Origin: Velthaea sp965214335
GTDB taxonomy: Bacteria > Vulcanimicrobiota > Vulcanimicrobiia > Vulcanimicrobiales > Vulcanimicrobiaceae
DNA: 64,000 bases
Direction: 5' to 3'
Assembly: GCA_965214335.1 (NCBI GenBank)
Contig: CBDCBO010000008.1
Span: 186,001-250,000, forward strand
Position 1 is the first letter of the stretch. Every line of letters begins with the position of its first letter. The notes below the pieces were generated by a model. It was not told the origin of the DNA and did no database searches. It worked only from the letters and a program-made list of their open reading frames with translations. Of this stretch, positions 42,895 to 53,714 are shown piece by piece. Position numbers and translations under genes: made by a program.

Positions 42895-44451
42895 TTATTT
42901 CGCAAGCGCGTAGCCGAGAAGTCGCTCCATCGCACCAAGGCGTTCGCAATCGGCCGCATTCGATGCAAAGTGCGACTGCTCTGTTCGATCGTAGCATCGA
43001 TACAGCGCGACCGTATCCGGCTGGGCCGTTGCGTACACCCAGCCGGCCGTCCGCAGCCGCCGATAGGTATGTGCTTCACAGAACCCTTTCTCCGCGAGCA
43101 AATGATCGGGATGGCCGGGCCGTTGGCTGACGCAATCCTCGAGTTCCACCGACGCCGCGCCGACATCGGCGCTCGACATGAGATAACCGGATTGGGCATC
43201 GAGCCCGTAGGCGGCGTAATTACCCGGGACCGCGGCCGTCGTTGACCAGCGATCGTGCAGCGCCGGATTATACCATCGCGCCAGAAGGACGCCGATTTGC
43301 GGGTTGACGGGAGACGTCGCGACCGAAACCTGGACATCGCGGAACACGAGGTATTTTTCCTCGCGCGGCGCGTACGGCGGCCAATACGCATACACCAGCA
43401 TCCAAGCCTCGGAGAGTTGATTGCCGCCGGTCCGCGCGTCGAGCATGACGGGGTATCCCAGCACTTCCGAGGGGTCGGGCCGCTTCCAAACGCCGCGATC
43501 GAGCGGAAGTAGCGGCTCGTGCAAGGCCGCGAACGTCGTCCGGTCGGTCGACAAGAAAATGCCCATTCCGCCGGCTTGCCAGCCCAACAGCACCGTTTCG
43601 CCGTTCAGGGTCCAGCGCGCCGCGCTCGTGCCGAGCCCGTTGCCGAGGCTCGTCGCATCGCCGCCGAGGCCCGGCTGATCCCATGTGCCGGCGAAGAACT
43701 TGCGCCAATTCCCCGGATCGGGATTCCCGACCGGAGCCCGGGCGGCAATGACGGCGCCGTCTCTGGGTCGTCCGCAATAGGCATAATAGAAACCGTCTTG
43801 ACCGTTGAGAAACGTGCAATCACCCTCACCCGTGTTGCGGTTTGGAGCCGGCGTATCCGAACCGGTGATGACCTGACCCCGGCTCAGCCACGTAAGCCCA
43901 TCGTCGTTCGAGATGGCGAGCGACATTGATTTATGGGTTTGTCCAACGTCGTAACGGCAAGCGGTTTCGTCGTGGACGAAACCCAGCACGCTATTGCCGG
44001 CGCGCTCGACATGCTGCAGCCACTGTCCGCAGCTATCGTTCGAGCCGGGCTTGCCGGGGCTGAGAACAACGCGCGCCGGGCCGCCCATGTCCCACGGCCG
44101 GCTACCATCGATCGCGCGCGTCTCACCGTGGGCGTCGAACCCGCGAAAACGTCCGTCGGGGAGCCGAATTTCGGAAAAGCGGTTGTCGGCGATAGCGGGC
44201 GACGGCCCGCGCACGATGCGCGGCAATCCAACGCGGATGCGAATACAGCGCGAACACGGCGCAGCGGCGGCGAGGTGCGGACTGCTTGCCGGCGCCGGCG
44301 GCGCGGTTGTCGCGCGACGCCCATCGAGCCGCCCGGCGCTCGTTAGGGCGAAACACAGCATTGCGGCAACGATCGAACTTTTCGCAACGGCAGCAAGCAC
44401 GCGGTTTCCTTCGGCTTTCGGTGCCCGACGACTGCCGATCGCCCTGACCAT
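42895..44451 (-). CDS. Secreted sialidase-like beta-propeller protein with DUF5648-like C-terminus
   Basis: A 518-residue exported protein. A hydrophobic segment near residues 27-37 (SIVAAMLCFAL) acts as signal or anchor. The body has features of BNR/sialidase-type propellers: SNDDGLTWLSRGQVI, SPGKPGSNDSCGQW and LSTDRTTFAALHEPLLP. The last 60 residues (HTYRRL...VALYRCYDRTEQSHFAS...ERLLGYALA) resemble the DUF5648 carbohydrate-associated module, which usually begins with V-Y-R-x-Y. I see no complete catalytic Arg triad and cannot say that it cleaves sialic acid. It diverges from iolC. Confidence 0.7.
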   Translation of the reverse strand: MVRAIGSRRAPKAEGNRVLAAVAKSSIVAAMLCFALTSAGRLDGRRATTAPPAPASSPHLAAAAPCSRCIRIRVGLPRIVRGPSPAIADNRFSEIRLPDGRFRGFDAHGETRAIDGSRPWDMGGPARVVLSPGKPGSNDSCGQWLQHVERAGNSVLGFVHDETACRYDVGQTHKSMSLAISNDDGLTWLSRGQVITGSDTPAPNRNTGEGDCTFLNGQDGFYYAYCGRPRDGAVIAARAPVGNPDPGNWRKFFAGTWDQPGLGGDATSLGNGLGTSAARWTLNGETVLLGWQAGGMGIFLSTDRTTFAALHEPLLPLDRGVWKRPDPSEVLGYPVMLDARTGGNQLSEAWMLVYAYWPPYAPREEKYLVFRDVQVSVATSPVNPQIGVLLARWYNPALHDRWSTTAAVPGNYAAYGLDAQSGYLMSSADVGAASVELEDCVSQRPGHPDHLLAEKGFCEAHTYRRLRTAGWVYATAQPDTVALYRCYDRTEQSHFASNAADCERLGAMERLLGYALAK

Positions 44452-44518
44452 GGCGCGTAGCGCGCGGCGGCCGGCGCTGCAGTATTTGCATGGCTACGAC
44501 GTAAACGTGTAGATCACC

Positions 44519-45529
44519 GTGCCACGCCGAGAGCCAATTCTAGCCGCAATTGAAGTTCGCGCAACCGCGATCGACGTACCGGACGCGCCGTTCGATGTCC
44601 TGACCATGGGTCGGGTCGGCGTCGACATCTATCCGCAACAGATCGGCGTCTCGCTGCGCGACGTCGAGACGTTCGGCAAATTTTTGGGCGGTAGCCCGAC
44701 GAATGTTGCGGTGGCCGCGGCTCGTTATGGCCGGCGGTCGGCGATTATCACGCGCACCGGTAGCGATCCCTTCGGCGCGTTCATTCACGCTGCGCTACGC
44801 GGCTTTGGCGTTGACGATCGTTTTGTGAGCGCGGTCGATAGTCTGCCGACGCCGGTGACCTTCTGCGAGATATTTCCGCCCGATCATTTCCCCATTTATT
44901 TCTACCGGTTGCCGAAAGCGCCCGATCTCGAAATATATCCGCGCGAGCTCGACCTTGACGCCATTCGCGCGGCGCGCGTGTTCTGGGTTACCGTGACCGG
45001 CTTGTGTCAGGAACCGAGCCGCAGCGCGACGCTGACCGCACTCGAAGCGCGCGCGAAGTCGGGAATCACGGTGCTCGATTTGGATTACCGGCCGATGTTT
45101 TGGGAATCGCGCGAAGCCGCCCGGGCGTGGGTGCAGCGGGCGCTCGAGCACGTGACGGTCGCGGTCGGCAATCTCGACGAATGCGATACCGCCGTCGGCA
45201 TTACCGAGCCGCGGGCCGCGGCCGCGGCACTCCGCGATTGCGGCGTCGACCTGGCCGTCGTTAAGCAAGGGCCCAAGGGGGTTCTCGCCACGGATGGCCG
45301 CGTTTGGGTCGAGGTGCCACCCGTTCCGGTGACCGTCGTCAACGGGTTAGGCGCCGGTGACGCCTTCGGCGGCGCCGTCTGCCACGGTTTGCTCGCGGGC
45401 TGGGATTTGGAACGCGTCATGCGCTTCGGCAACGCCGCCGGGGCGCTGGTGGCCTCGCGGCTGGCATGTGCCGACGCGATGCCCGACACCGCGCAGGTCG
45501 AAGCGTTGTTGCGCTCGGTCAGCGCGTAA
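44519..45529 (+). CDS. iolC: 5-dehydro-2-deoxygluconokinase IolC
   Basis: A PfkB/ribokinase-family sugar kinase (336 residues) that phosphorylates 5-dehydro-2-deoxy-gluconate in myo-inositol breakdown. The N-terminal segment VLTMGRVGVDIYPQQIGV and GGSPTNVAVAAARYG are typical of IolC. The ATP/anion-hole motif VNGLGAGDAFGGA contains the catalytic Asp. The start is GTG 44519. iolD and iolA follow on the same strand, which supports the assignment over other PfkB kinases. Confidence 0.92.
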   Translation: MPRREPILAAIEVRATAIDVPDAPFDVLTMGRVGVDIYPQQIGVSLRDVETFGKFLGGSPTNVAVAAARYGRRSAIITRTGSDPFGAFIHAALRGFGVDDRFVSAVDSLPTPVTFCEIFPPDHFPIYFYRLPKAPDLEIYPRELDLDAIRAARVFWVTVTGLCQEPSRSATLTALEARAKSGITVLDLDYRPMFWESREAARAWVQRALEHVTVAVGNLDECDTAVGITEPRAAAAALRDCGVDLAVVKQGPKGVLATDGRVWVEVPPVPVTVVNGLGAGDAFGGAVCHGLLAGWDLERVMRFGNAAGALVASRLACADAMPDTAQVEALLRSVSA

Positions 45530-45622
45530 ACCGGAGACCGAACGGTGCACCGCGGCGCGTGCAGGGCCGCAAGATGCTCGTGCGAATCGCTTTGAGGTGC
45601 CGCCAAAACGCCGGACGCTGCG

Positions 45623-47503
45623 ATGCACTCTGTGAACGGGAAGCGGCAGCGCCTTACCGTCGCGCAGGCACTGGTGAAGTTTTTGGCCGCCCAGTTCACC
45701 GAACGCGACGGCGTCGAGCAACGCTCGATCGCCGGCTGCTTCGGTATTTTCGGCCACGGTAATGTTGCCGGAGTCGGCCAAGCATTGCTCCAAGCGCCCG
45801 ACGAACTTCGCTATTATCAGGCGCGCAACGAGCAGGCGATGGTGCATACCGCGGTTGCGTACGCGCGCATGAAAAACCGCCTGGCAACCTTCGCGTGTAC
45901 GAGCTCGGTGGGTCCCGGCGCGACCAATATGGTGACCGGTGCGGCGCTTGCGACGATCAATCGGCTCCCCGTATTGCTGCTGCCCAGCGACACGTTCGCG
46001 ACCCGTAGCGCCGGCACGCTGCTGCAAGAACTCGAAGACCCCACGTCGCTCGCCGTCTCGGTCAATGATTGTTTCCGTCCGGTCTCGCGATTTTGGGATC
46101 GCATCGAACGGCCGGCGCAATTGCTCAGCTCGGCGGTCGCGGCGATGCGCGTGTTGACCGATCCCGCCGAAACGGGTGCCGTCACGATCGCACTGCCCGA
46201 AGACGTTCAAGCCGAAGCTTACGATTGGCCGCCGGAATTCTTCGCCAAGCGCGTCTGGCGCGTGCGCCGCCCGCCGCCCGAAGACGTGACGCTGCGCGAA
46301 GCTGCCGCGCTGCTGCGGGCCGCGCAGCGTCCCCTCATCGTTGCCGGCGGCGGCGTCCTCTACAGCGACGCCACCGTGGCGCTGGCGGCGTTGGCGCAAG
46401 CGACGGGCATCCCGGTGGCCGAGACACAAGCCGGCAAAGGCGCACTGCCGTACGACCATCCGTGCGCGCTCGGCGCGATCGGCGCTACCGGCAGCGCGGC
46501 CGCCAACACCGTCGCGCGCGACGCCGACGTCGTGCTGGGCATCGGCACGCGCTGGAGCGATTTTACGACGGCGTCGCGGAGTCTGTTCGCCCGGCCCGGC
46601 GTACGCTTCATCAATCTCAACGTCGTTGCGCTCGATGCCGGAAAACACGCCGGCATTCCACTCGTAGCCGATGCGCGCGCCGGCCTGACGGCGCTGCACG
46701 CCATTCTCGCCCCGTGGGCGGTGTCGCCCGAGTATCGCGCGCGAACCACCGATCTCGCGGCAGCATGGGACGCCACGGTCGAGCACGCCTACTCGCAACG
46801 CAACACGCCGCTGCCGGCGCAAGCCGAGATCGTCGGCGTCGTTAACGCCGTGAGCGGTCCACGCGACGTCGTTGTGTGCGCGGCCGGAAGTCTGCCCGGC
46901 GATTTGCACAAGTTGTGGCGCACGCGCGATCCCAAGGGCTATCACGTCGAGTACGGTTTTTCGTGCATGGGCTATGAAATCGCCGGCGGACTGGGCGTCA
47001 AGTTAGCCGCACCGGAACGCGACGTCTTCGTGATGGTCGGTGACGGTTCGTATCTGATGATGAATAGCGAACTTGTGACGGCGCTGCAAGAAGATGTAAA
47101 AATAATCGTTATTTTGATTCAAAATCACGGCTTTCAATCGATCGGTGCGCTGTCGGAATCGGTGGGCTCGCAGCGTTTTGGAACGGCGTACCGCTACCGT
47201 AATCCGGCCACGGGGCAGCTCGACGGCGACACGCTGCCGGTCGACCTTGCCGCTAACGCGGCCAGTCTCGGTTGCGATGTTCTGCGCGCCACCACGACGG
47301 ACGCGTTTCGCACCGCGCTCGAAACGGCGAAGGCGTCCCGGCGCACCACCGTCGTCTACGTTGAAACCGATCCGCTAATACCAAGCCCAAGCTCCGAGGC
47401 ATGGTGGGATGTACCGGTGGCGGAAGTATCACGCTTGCAAACGACGCAGCAGGCGCGCGAAGAATACGCCGCGAGCAAAGAGCGGCAGAGCACCTATCTC
47501 TAA
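45623..47503 (+). CDS. iolD: 3D-(3,5/4)-trihydroxycyclohexane-1,2-dione hydrolase IolD
   Basis: A thiamine-diphosphate enzyme of 626 residues that opens the cyclohexane ring in inositol catabolism. The order is that of the ThDP family: an N-terminal Pyr domain with the catalytic Glu region (RNEQAMVHTAVAYARM), a central domain (RPLIVAGGGVLYS) and a C-terminal PP domain with the GDGSYLMMNSEL...QNHGF ThDP-binding motif. The N-terminal phrase TVAQALVKFLAAQF is a marker of IolD against acetolactate synthases. It lies 93 bp after iolC. Confidence 0.95.
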   Translation: MHSVNGKRQRLTVAQALVKFLAAQFTERDGVEQRSIAGCFGIFGHGNVAGVGQALLQAPDELRYYQARNEQAMVHTAVAYARMKNRLATFACTSSVGPGATNMVTGAALATINRLPVLLLPSDTFATRSAGTLLQELEDPTSLAVSVNDCFRPVSRFWDRIERPAQLLSSAVAAMRVLTDPAETGAVTIALPEDVQAEAYDWPPEFFAKRVWRVRRPPPEDVTLREAAALLRAAQRPLIVAGGGVLYSDATVALAALAQATGIPVAETQAGKGALPYDHPCALGAIGATGSAAANTVARDADVVLGIGTRWSDFTTASRSLFARPGVRFINLNVVALDAGKHAGIPLVADARAGLTALHAILAPWAVSPEYRARTTDLAAAWDATVEHAYSQRNTPLPAQAEIVGVVNAVSGPRDVVVCAAGSLPGDLHKLWRTRDPKGYHVEYGFSCMGYEIAGGLGVKLAAPERDVFVMVGDGSYLMMNSELVTALQEDVKIIVILIQNHGFQSIGALSESVGSQRFGTAYRYRNPATGQLDGDTLPVDLAANAASLGCDVLRATTTDAFRTALETAKASRRTTVVYVETDPLIPSPSSEAWWDVPVAEVSRLQTTQQAREEYAASKERQSTYL

Positions 47504-47623
47504 GCAGCCGTTGCATGTCCCGGGCTGCGCCTCAATGGGTGCCGCCGGGTCGAGCGGACGCAACGTCGATCGCGCCACATGCAGGGTGTCCAACGCACCG
47601 CACGCCGAATCGAAAGTGAACGC

Positions 47624-49138
<1,515 letters not shown>

Positions 49139-49160
49139 TCGCGACGGTAGCGTTGCGGGC

Positions 49161-49874
49161 TTAGCGCCGCGCGCGCGAGATGTCGAAATAAAATCTGCGC
49201 TTCGTGTCGCGGCACGTCGCCGTAAGAATCGCATACGTGCGCCCGTCGCGGTGGTCGACTGTCGAGGTACGGCCGCCCGCATCGCAACCATGCACGGTCA
49301 GGTACCGGTCGCGAAAGTGGTCGCTCGTGAGAACCGACGGTGACAAATCTTCGATCGCCGTGACGTAGGCATCTCCGGCAGCTTCAGTGAGCGGGGCCAG
49401 CTTCGAGTTGCCCGGTGCGGTGACGCCCGAACCGACCAGCTTGATTGCTTCCACGACGTCGCCGTCGAAGCGGTAGATCAGCGAGGCGTCCTGTTTTGCG
49501 TTCTCCGGATAGATGAGCGTGTTCATCGTCTCGAGCGCCGCTTTACCGCGCTTGGCCGCAACCGCGGCTCGCGACATTCCGAGCGCGACGCCATAGCCGT
49601 CGGCCAAACCCAGCGCCGGCTCCGGACGCTCGCGCTCGAGTTCGACGGCGAAGACCACGCCCTCACGTTCCGTTATACGGAGCACCGCCGATGGATCGTC
49701 GGCGCGCAGGTAGTCACCCGTTCGCGAAAGATCCGAAGTGCGCTCGACCAGCAACGGGTCACCATACGTCGTTCGCAGTTCGGCCGCGGGCGAACCAAGG
49801 CTAATTCCCAGCAGCGACAGTGCAAGTCCGATCAAGAGCATCGTTCGAACGAACGACCGGCGGCGCCGAAGCAT
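49161..49874 (-). CDS. Secreted hypothetical protein
   Basis: A 237-residue protein with a basic N-terminus and a hydrophobic signal or anchor (TMLLIGLALSLLGISLGSPAA). The mature part has an alternating beta pattern (LLVERTSDLSRTGDYLR, VLRITEREGVVFAVELERE). A stretch like a small structural repeat follows (GVALGMSRAAVAAKRGKA, typical of proteins that score a dividing signal). Two cysteines near the end (GCDAGG, TCRDTK) may pair. No family is recognised. It is convergent with iolA and divergent from dnaK. Confidence 0.68.
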   Translation of the reverse strand: MLRRRRSFVRTMLLIGLALSLLGISLGSPAAELRTTYGDPLLVERTSDLSRTGDYLRADDPSAVLRITEREGVVFAVELERERPEPALGLADGYGVALGMSRAAVAAKRGKAALETMNTLIYPENAKQDASLIYRFDGDVVEAIKLVGSGVTAPGNSKLAPLTEAAGDAYVTAIEDLSPSVLTSDHFRDRYLTVHGCDAGGRTSTVDHRDGRTYAILTATCRDTKRRFYFDISRARR

Positions 49875-50056
49875 CTCGATTCGCTAAGATTGCAACCAGA
49901 GTGCCAGAATTTATGTCATAGGGGGTGGAACAATGCCGTCCGCATGGCGTACAATACTGCGGCACGTCGCGCAGCGGCGCGTAACACCTAATGCGGTCTG
50001 ACACTTGTGCAGCCGCCACTCCTTGAGCGTCGATAAGCGGCAAGGCCCGACACAGC

Positions 50057-50122
50057 GGAAACCGGCAACGGTTTCCCGGTGGTACGCCACCTAGGGTTGG
50101 TCCACGGCACTCGGAAAGCGAG
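50057..50122 (+). promoter_or_regulatory. Structured leader of the dnaK operon (three successive hairpins)
   Basis: Upstream of dnaK lie a perfect 8-bp stem closed by GCAA (50057-50076), a perfect 5-bp stem closed by TACG (50078-50091), and a smaller 4-bp stem CTCG/CGAG (50110-50122). The third contains the purine-rich ribosome-binding region and ends 12 nt before the ATG. GCAA and TACG belong to the stable GNRA and UNCG tetraloop classes. No CIRCE element (TTAGCACTC type) is visible in 49875-50134. Post-transcriptional control, for example heat-sensitive opening of the third stem, is possible; this is inference. Confidence 0.5.
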
Positions 50123-50134
50123 AATCAACTCTAT

Positions 50135-51991
50135 ATGGCTAAAGTGGTCGGCATCGACCTCGGCACGACGAACTCCGTCGTCGCCGTCATGGAGGGCCAG
50201 AGCCCTACCGTTATCGCGAACTCCGAAGGCAACCGCACGACCCCCTCGGTCGTTGCCTTCACCAAGACCGGCGAACGTTTGGTCGGCCAGCTGGCCAAAC
50301 GCCAGGCCGTAACCAACCCGGAGCGCACGATCAGCTCGATCAAGCGCCAAATGGGCACGGATCATAAGACGAAGATCGACGGCAAAGATTACTCGCCGCA
50401 AGAAATCAGCTCGATGATCTTGCAGAAGCTGGTGAACGACGCGTCGACCTATCTTGGCGAACGCGTCACCAAAGCCGTCGTGACGGTCCCGGCGTACTTT
50501 AATGATGCGCAGCGGCAAGCGACCAAAGATGCCGGCAAGATCGCCGGACTCGATGTGTTGCGCATCATCAACGAACCGACGGCGGCGGCGCTGGCGTACG
50601 GCCTCGATAAAAAAGGCAACGAGACGATCCTGGTTTGGGATCTGGGCGGCGGTACGTTCGACGTTTCGATCCTCGAAGTCGGCGACGGTGTGTTCGAGGT
50701 GAAATCGACCAACGGCGATACGCGTCTGGGCGGCGACGATTACGACGCCAAGATCGTCGACTTTCTCGTTACCGAGTTCCGTAAAGAGCAAGGCATCGAT
50801 CTAGCCGGCGATAAGCAAGCCATGCAGCGCCTCACCGAAGCGGCCGAAAAAGCCAAAATCGAATTGTCGGGCGTTGTTACCACGAACATCAACCTGCCGT
50901 TCATCACGGCCGATCAGAATGGTCCCAAGCACCTCGACTTAACCCTCACCCGGGCCAAATTCGAAGAGCTGACGGCATCGCTGACCGACCGCTGCGTCAA
51001 GCCGTTCCAGAACGCGCTGGCCGATGCCAAGCTCGATGTGTCCAAAATCGATGAAGTCGTCATGGTCGGCGGTTCGACCCGCATGCCGGTGATCCAAGAG
51101 CTGGTCAAAAAGCTGACCGGCAAAGAGCTCAATCAGTCCGTCAACCCGGACGAAGTCGTCGCGATCGGCGCAGCGATTCAAGCCGGCGTCTTGGCCGGTG
51201 AAGTGCGCGATGTCGTGCTGCTCGACGTGACCCCGCTGTCGCTGGGCCTCGAAACGCTCGGCGGCGTCAACACCAAGCTGATCGAACGCAACACGACCAT
51301 TCCAACGCGCAAGACTCAGGTCTTCACCACGGCCGAAGACGGCCAAACGTCGGTCGACATTCACGTGCTGCAAGGCGAGCGCGAGATGGCCGGCGACAAC
51401 AAGACGCTGGCACGTTTCCGGCTCGAAGGCATCCCGGCCGCACCGCGCGGCGTACCGCAAGTCGAAGTGACCTTCAATATCGATGCCAACGGCATCGTGA
51501 ATGTCGGCGCCAAGGATCTCGGTACCGGCAAGGAACAGCAGATCACCATCACCGCGTCGACCAATCTCAACAAAGACGAAATCGACAAGATGGTGCGCGA
51601 CGCCGAAGCCGCGCGCGTTGAAGATCAGCGTAAAAAAGAGGAAGCCGAAGTCCGCAACACCGCGAACTCGCTGGTCTACTCGACGGAAAAGTCACTCAAG
51701 GAAGTCGGCGACAAGGCCGACGCGACGATTCGCACCGATGTCGAAGCGGCATTGACCGAACTCAAGCGCGTGTCGGAGAACGGCACCGCCGACGAGATCA
51801 AAGCGGCGACCGAAAAGCTGCAAGCGTCGAGCTACAAACTTGCTGAAGCACTGTACGCCAAGACCGGTGCATCGACGAATGGTTCGACCGACGGCCCAAC
51901 GGCCGGTCACGATCCTTCGGGCAACGGCTCGACGGGCGCCGCACCGCACGACGACGACGTCATCGACGCCGAATTCAAAGAAGCAAAGTAA
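50135..51991 (+). CDS. dnaK: Chaperone protein DnaK (Hsp70)
   Basis: The Hsp70 chaperone, 618 residues. Its N-terminal ATPase domain starts with VVGIDLGTTNSVVAVMEG and has the phosphate loop VWDLGGGTFDVSIL and MVGGSTRMPVIQEL. The substrate-binding domain begins at LLDVTPLSLGLETLGG. The C-terminal lid ends in a Gly/Ser/Asp-rich tail with the acidic EFKEAK-type end (VIDAEFKEAK). It is the first gene of dnaK-grpE-dnaJ and is preceded by a structured leader. Confidence 0.98.
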   Translation: MAKVVGIDLGTTNSVVAVMEGQSPTVIANSEGNRTTPSVVAFTKTGERLVGQLAKRQAVTNPERTISSIKRQMGTDHKTKIDGKDYSPQEISSMILQKLVNDASTYLGERVTKAVVTVPAYFNDAQRQATKDAGKIAGLDVLRIINEPTAAALAYGLDKKGNETILVWDLGGGTFDVSILEVGDGVFEVKSTNGDTRLGGDDYDAKIVDFLVTEFRKEQGIDLAGDKQAMQRLTEAAEKAKIELSGVVTTNINLPFITADQNGPKHLDLTLTRAKFEELTASLTDRCVKPFQNALADAKLDVSKIDEVVMVGGSTRMPVIQELVKKLTGKELNQSVNPDEVVAIGAAIQAGVLAGEVRDVVLLDVTPLSLGLETLGGVNTKLIERNTTIPTRKTQVFTTAEDGQTSVDIHVLQGEREMAGDNKTLARFRLEGIPAAPRGVPQVEVTFNIDANGIVNVGAKDLGTGKEQQITITASTNLNKDEIDKMVRDAEAARVEDQRKKEEAEVRNTANSLVYSTEKSLKEVGDKADATIRTDVEAALTELKRVSENGTADEIKAATEKLQASSYKLAEALYAKTGASTNGSTDGPTAGHDPSGNGSTGAAPHDDDVIDAEFKEAK

Positions 51992-52070
51992 CACCCGCGT
52001 GATGCAACTCCGAGGTGCGCTCTATCGAGCGCGCCTCGCGTATGCGTCCGTTCGTAAGAGAAAGAGCGTC

Positions 52071-52613
52071 ATGATCGACGACAACGCAACGAACGCGTCC
52101 GCGGAAGGTTCGGCGGACTCGACCAATCATACAAGCGCGACGGCGACGGTGGAATCCGACCTCGGCGCGCAACTCGCCTCGGCTAACGCGAAGGCGGAAG
52201 ACAACTACCAGAAGTTCCTGTACGCGATGGCCGATTTCGAGAATTACAAAAAGCGAATGGAACGGCAGCTGGGCGAGATTTCGCTGGCCGGCCGCAAATC
52301 GCTCATCGCGAAGTTCTTGCCCGTGATCGATAATCTCGAACGCGCGCTGGCCTATGGAACCGAAAACGAAGGCCTCAAGGGTGGCCTGCAAGCGACGTTG
52401 CGCGGCTTCGAAAACGTGCTTGCCGGCGAAGGCGTCAAGGCGGTTTCGCTCAAAGGCCAGCCGTTCGACCCGCGCTTAGCCGAAGCCATCGGAACGCAAC
52501 CGGCGCCCGCCGGCGTAGCCGATGAAACCGTGCTCGAGGAAGCCACCAAAGCCTATGTCCACGGCGACGATGTGCTGCGTGTGGCCCACGTTATTGTCGC
52601 AAAAAGCGAATAG
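52071..52613 (+). CDS. grpE: Nucleotide exchange factor GrpE
   Basis: A 180-residue cochaperone that releases ADP from DnaK. The long N-terminal helix contains NYQKFLYAMADFENYKKRME, and the beta domain contains PFDPRLAEAIG and VLEEATKAYVHGDDVLRVAHV, all typical of GrpE. ATG 52071 follows AAGAG; an upstream in-frame ATG at 52002 is possible but its product is basic and unlike GrpE. It lies 79 bp after dnaK and 69 bp before dnaJ. Confidence 0.95.
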   Translation: MIDDNATNASAEGSADSTNHTSATATVESDLGAQLASANAKAEDNYQKFLYAMADFENYKKRMERQLGEISLAGRKSLIAKFLPVIDNLERALAYGTENEGLKGGLQATLRGFENVLAGEGVKAVSLKGQPFDPRLAEAIGTQPAPAGVADETVLEEATKAYVHGDDVLRVAHVIVAKSE

Positions 52614-52682
52614 TGTGCCACGTGCGCGGGCGGTTCGCTTCAAGCGCGCCGCCCGGCGCACGCGCGCTCGCATAGGACGCAT

Positions 52683-53714
52683 ATGCCCGATACGATGAAC
52701 TATAAGAATTATTACGATATTTTAGGCGTTGATAAAACGGTCGCCGAAAAAGACATAAAATCGGCCTACCGGAAATTGGCGCGCAAGTGGCATCCGGATG
52801 CGAACCCAACGAACGCCCGCCAAGCCGAAGAAAAATTTAAAGATATTCAAGAGGCGTACGAAGTTCTCGGCGATTCTGAGAAGCGCAAGAAATACGATGT
52901 GCTGGGCAGCGATTGGCAGCGCGCCGCTCGCGAAGCCGAGCAGCAACGAACCTATCGACGTGCGCAGCAAGATGCCAGCTCGCAAACATTCACCGACGCG
53001 TCCGGCCCCGGCGGCGCCAGCGGTTTTTCCGACTTCTTCGACATGTTCTTCTCCGGAATCGGCAAACGTCCGGCCAGCGGTCCGGCATCATTCGGGGAGC
53101 GCGGCGAAGATCTCGAAACCACGATCGACTTGACATTGACTGAAGCCTACGCCGGTGGGCAAAAGTCGGTTTCGCTACAACTTCAGGATCGGTGTTCGCG
53201 CTGCAACGGCAGCGGTACCACCGGCAAAGGCATTTGTCCGCAATGCCATGGAACCGGCCGCACCATCGAGACCAAACGTTTCGACGTCGGCATTCCGAAA
53301 GGGGTACGCGAAGGTCAGCGCATTCGGCTGACCGGCCAGGGTGGGTCGGGGACCAACGGTGGACCCAGCGGCGATCTGCTCTTGATCGTGAAGTTCGCCG
53401 GCGATAAGCGCTACGAACGCAGAGGTGACGATCTATACGTCGACTTGCCGGTCTCGATTTATGAATTAATTTTGGGTGCCGAGGTCGTCGTACCGACCAT
53501 GACGGGCGATGTGACGATGACCATTCCGGCCGGGACGCAAAATAATCGCGTCTTACGTTTGTCCGGCAAAGGCATGCCGAAGATCAAGAACGCCGGATTC
53601 GGCGACGAATACGTGCGGCTTGTCGGACAGCTGCCCACCGAACTCAGCGAGAAAGAAAATAAGCTGTTTCGCGAACTCGCCGGTTTGCGCAACGGCAAGG
53701 CCAATCCGCTTTAG
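52683..53714 (+). CDS. dnaJ: DnaJ-type Hsp40 with a reduced zinc-binding region
   Basis: A 343-residue Hsp40. The J domain (about 7-72) has the essential HPD at residues 37-39. A Gly/Phe/Ser-rich linker (FSDFFDMFFSGIG) follows, then two C-terminal beta domains (IDLTLTEAYAGG; LPVSIYELILGAEVVVPTM). Only two CxxC motifs are present (Cys171/Cys174 and Cys185/Cys188, CSRCNGSG and CPQCHGTG). Canonical DnaJ has four and binds two zinc ions; this one could bind one. That is a real structural difference, since the two present motifs are complete. A second in-frame ATG (52695) is possible. Its end overlaps the convergent kinase gene by 4 nt. Confidence 0.93.
   Translation: MPDTMNYKNYYDILGVDKTVAEKDIKSAYRKLARKWHPDANPTNARQAEEKFKDIQEAYEVLGDSEKRKKYDVLGSDWQRAAREAEQQRTYRRAQQDASSQTFTDASGPGGASGFSDFFDMFFSGIGKRPASGPASFGERGEDLETTIDLTLTEAYAGGQKSVSLQLQDRCSRCNGSGTTGKGICPQCHGTGRTIETKRFDVGIPKGVREGQRIRLTGQGGSGTNGGPSGDLLLIVKFAGDKRYERRGDDLYVDLPVSIYELILGAEVVVPTMTGDVTMTIPAGTQNNRVLRLSGKGMPKIKNAGFGDEYVRLVGQLPTELSEKENKLFRELAGLRNGKANPL

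Noticed and set aside
49875..50134. CIRCE operator before dnaK
   Set aside because: I looked for the TTAGCACTC/GAGTGCTAA inverted repeat and found no acceptable match in this gap.
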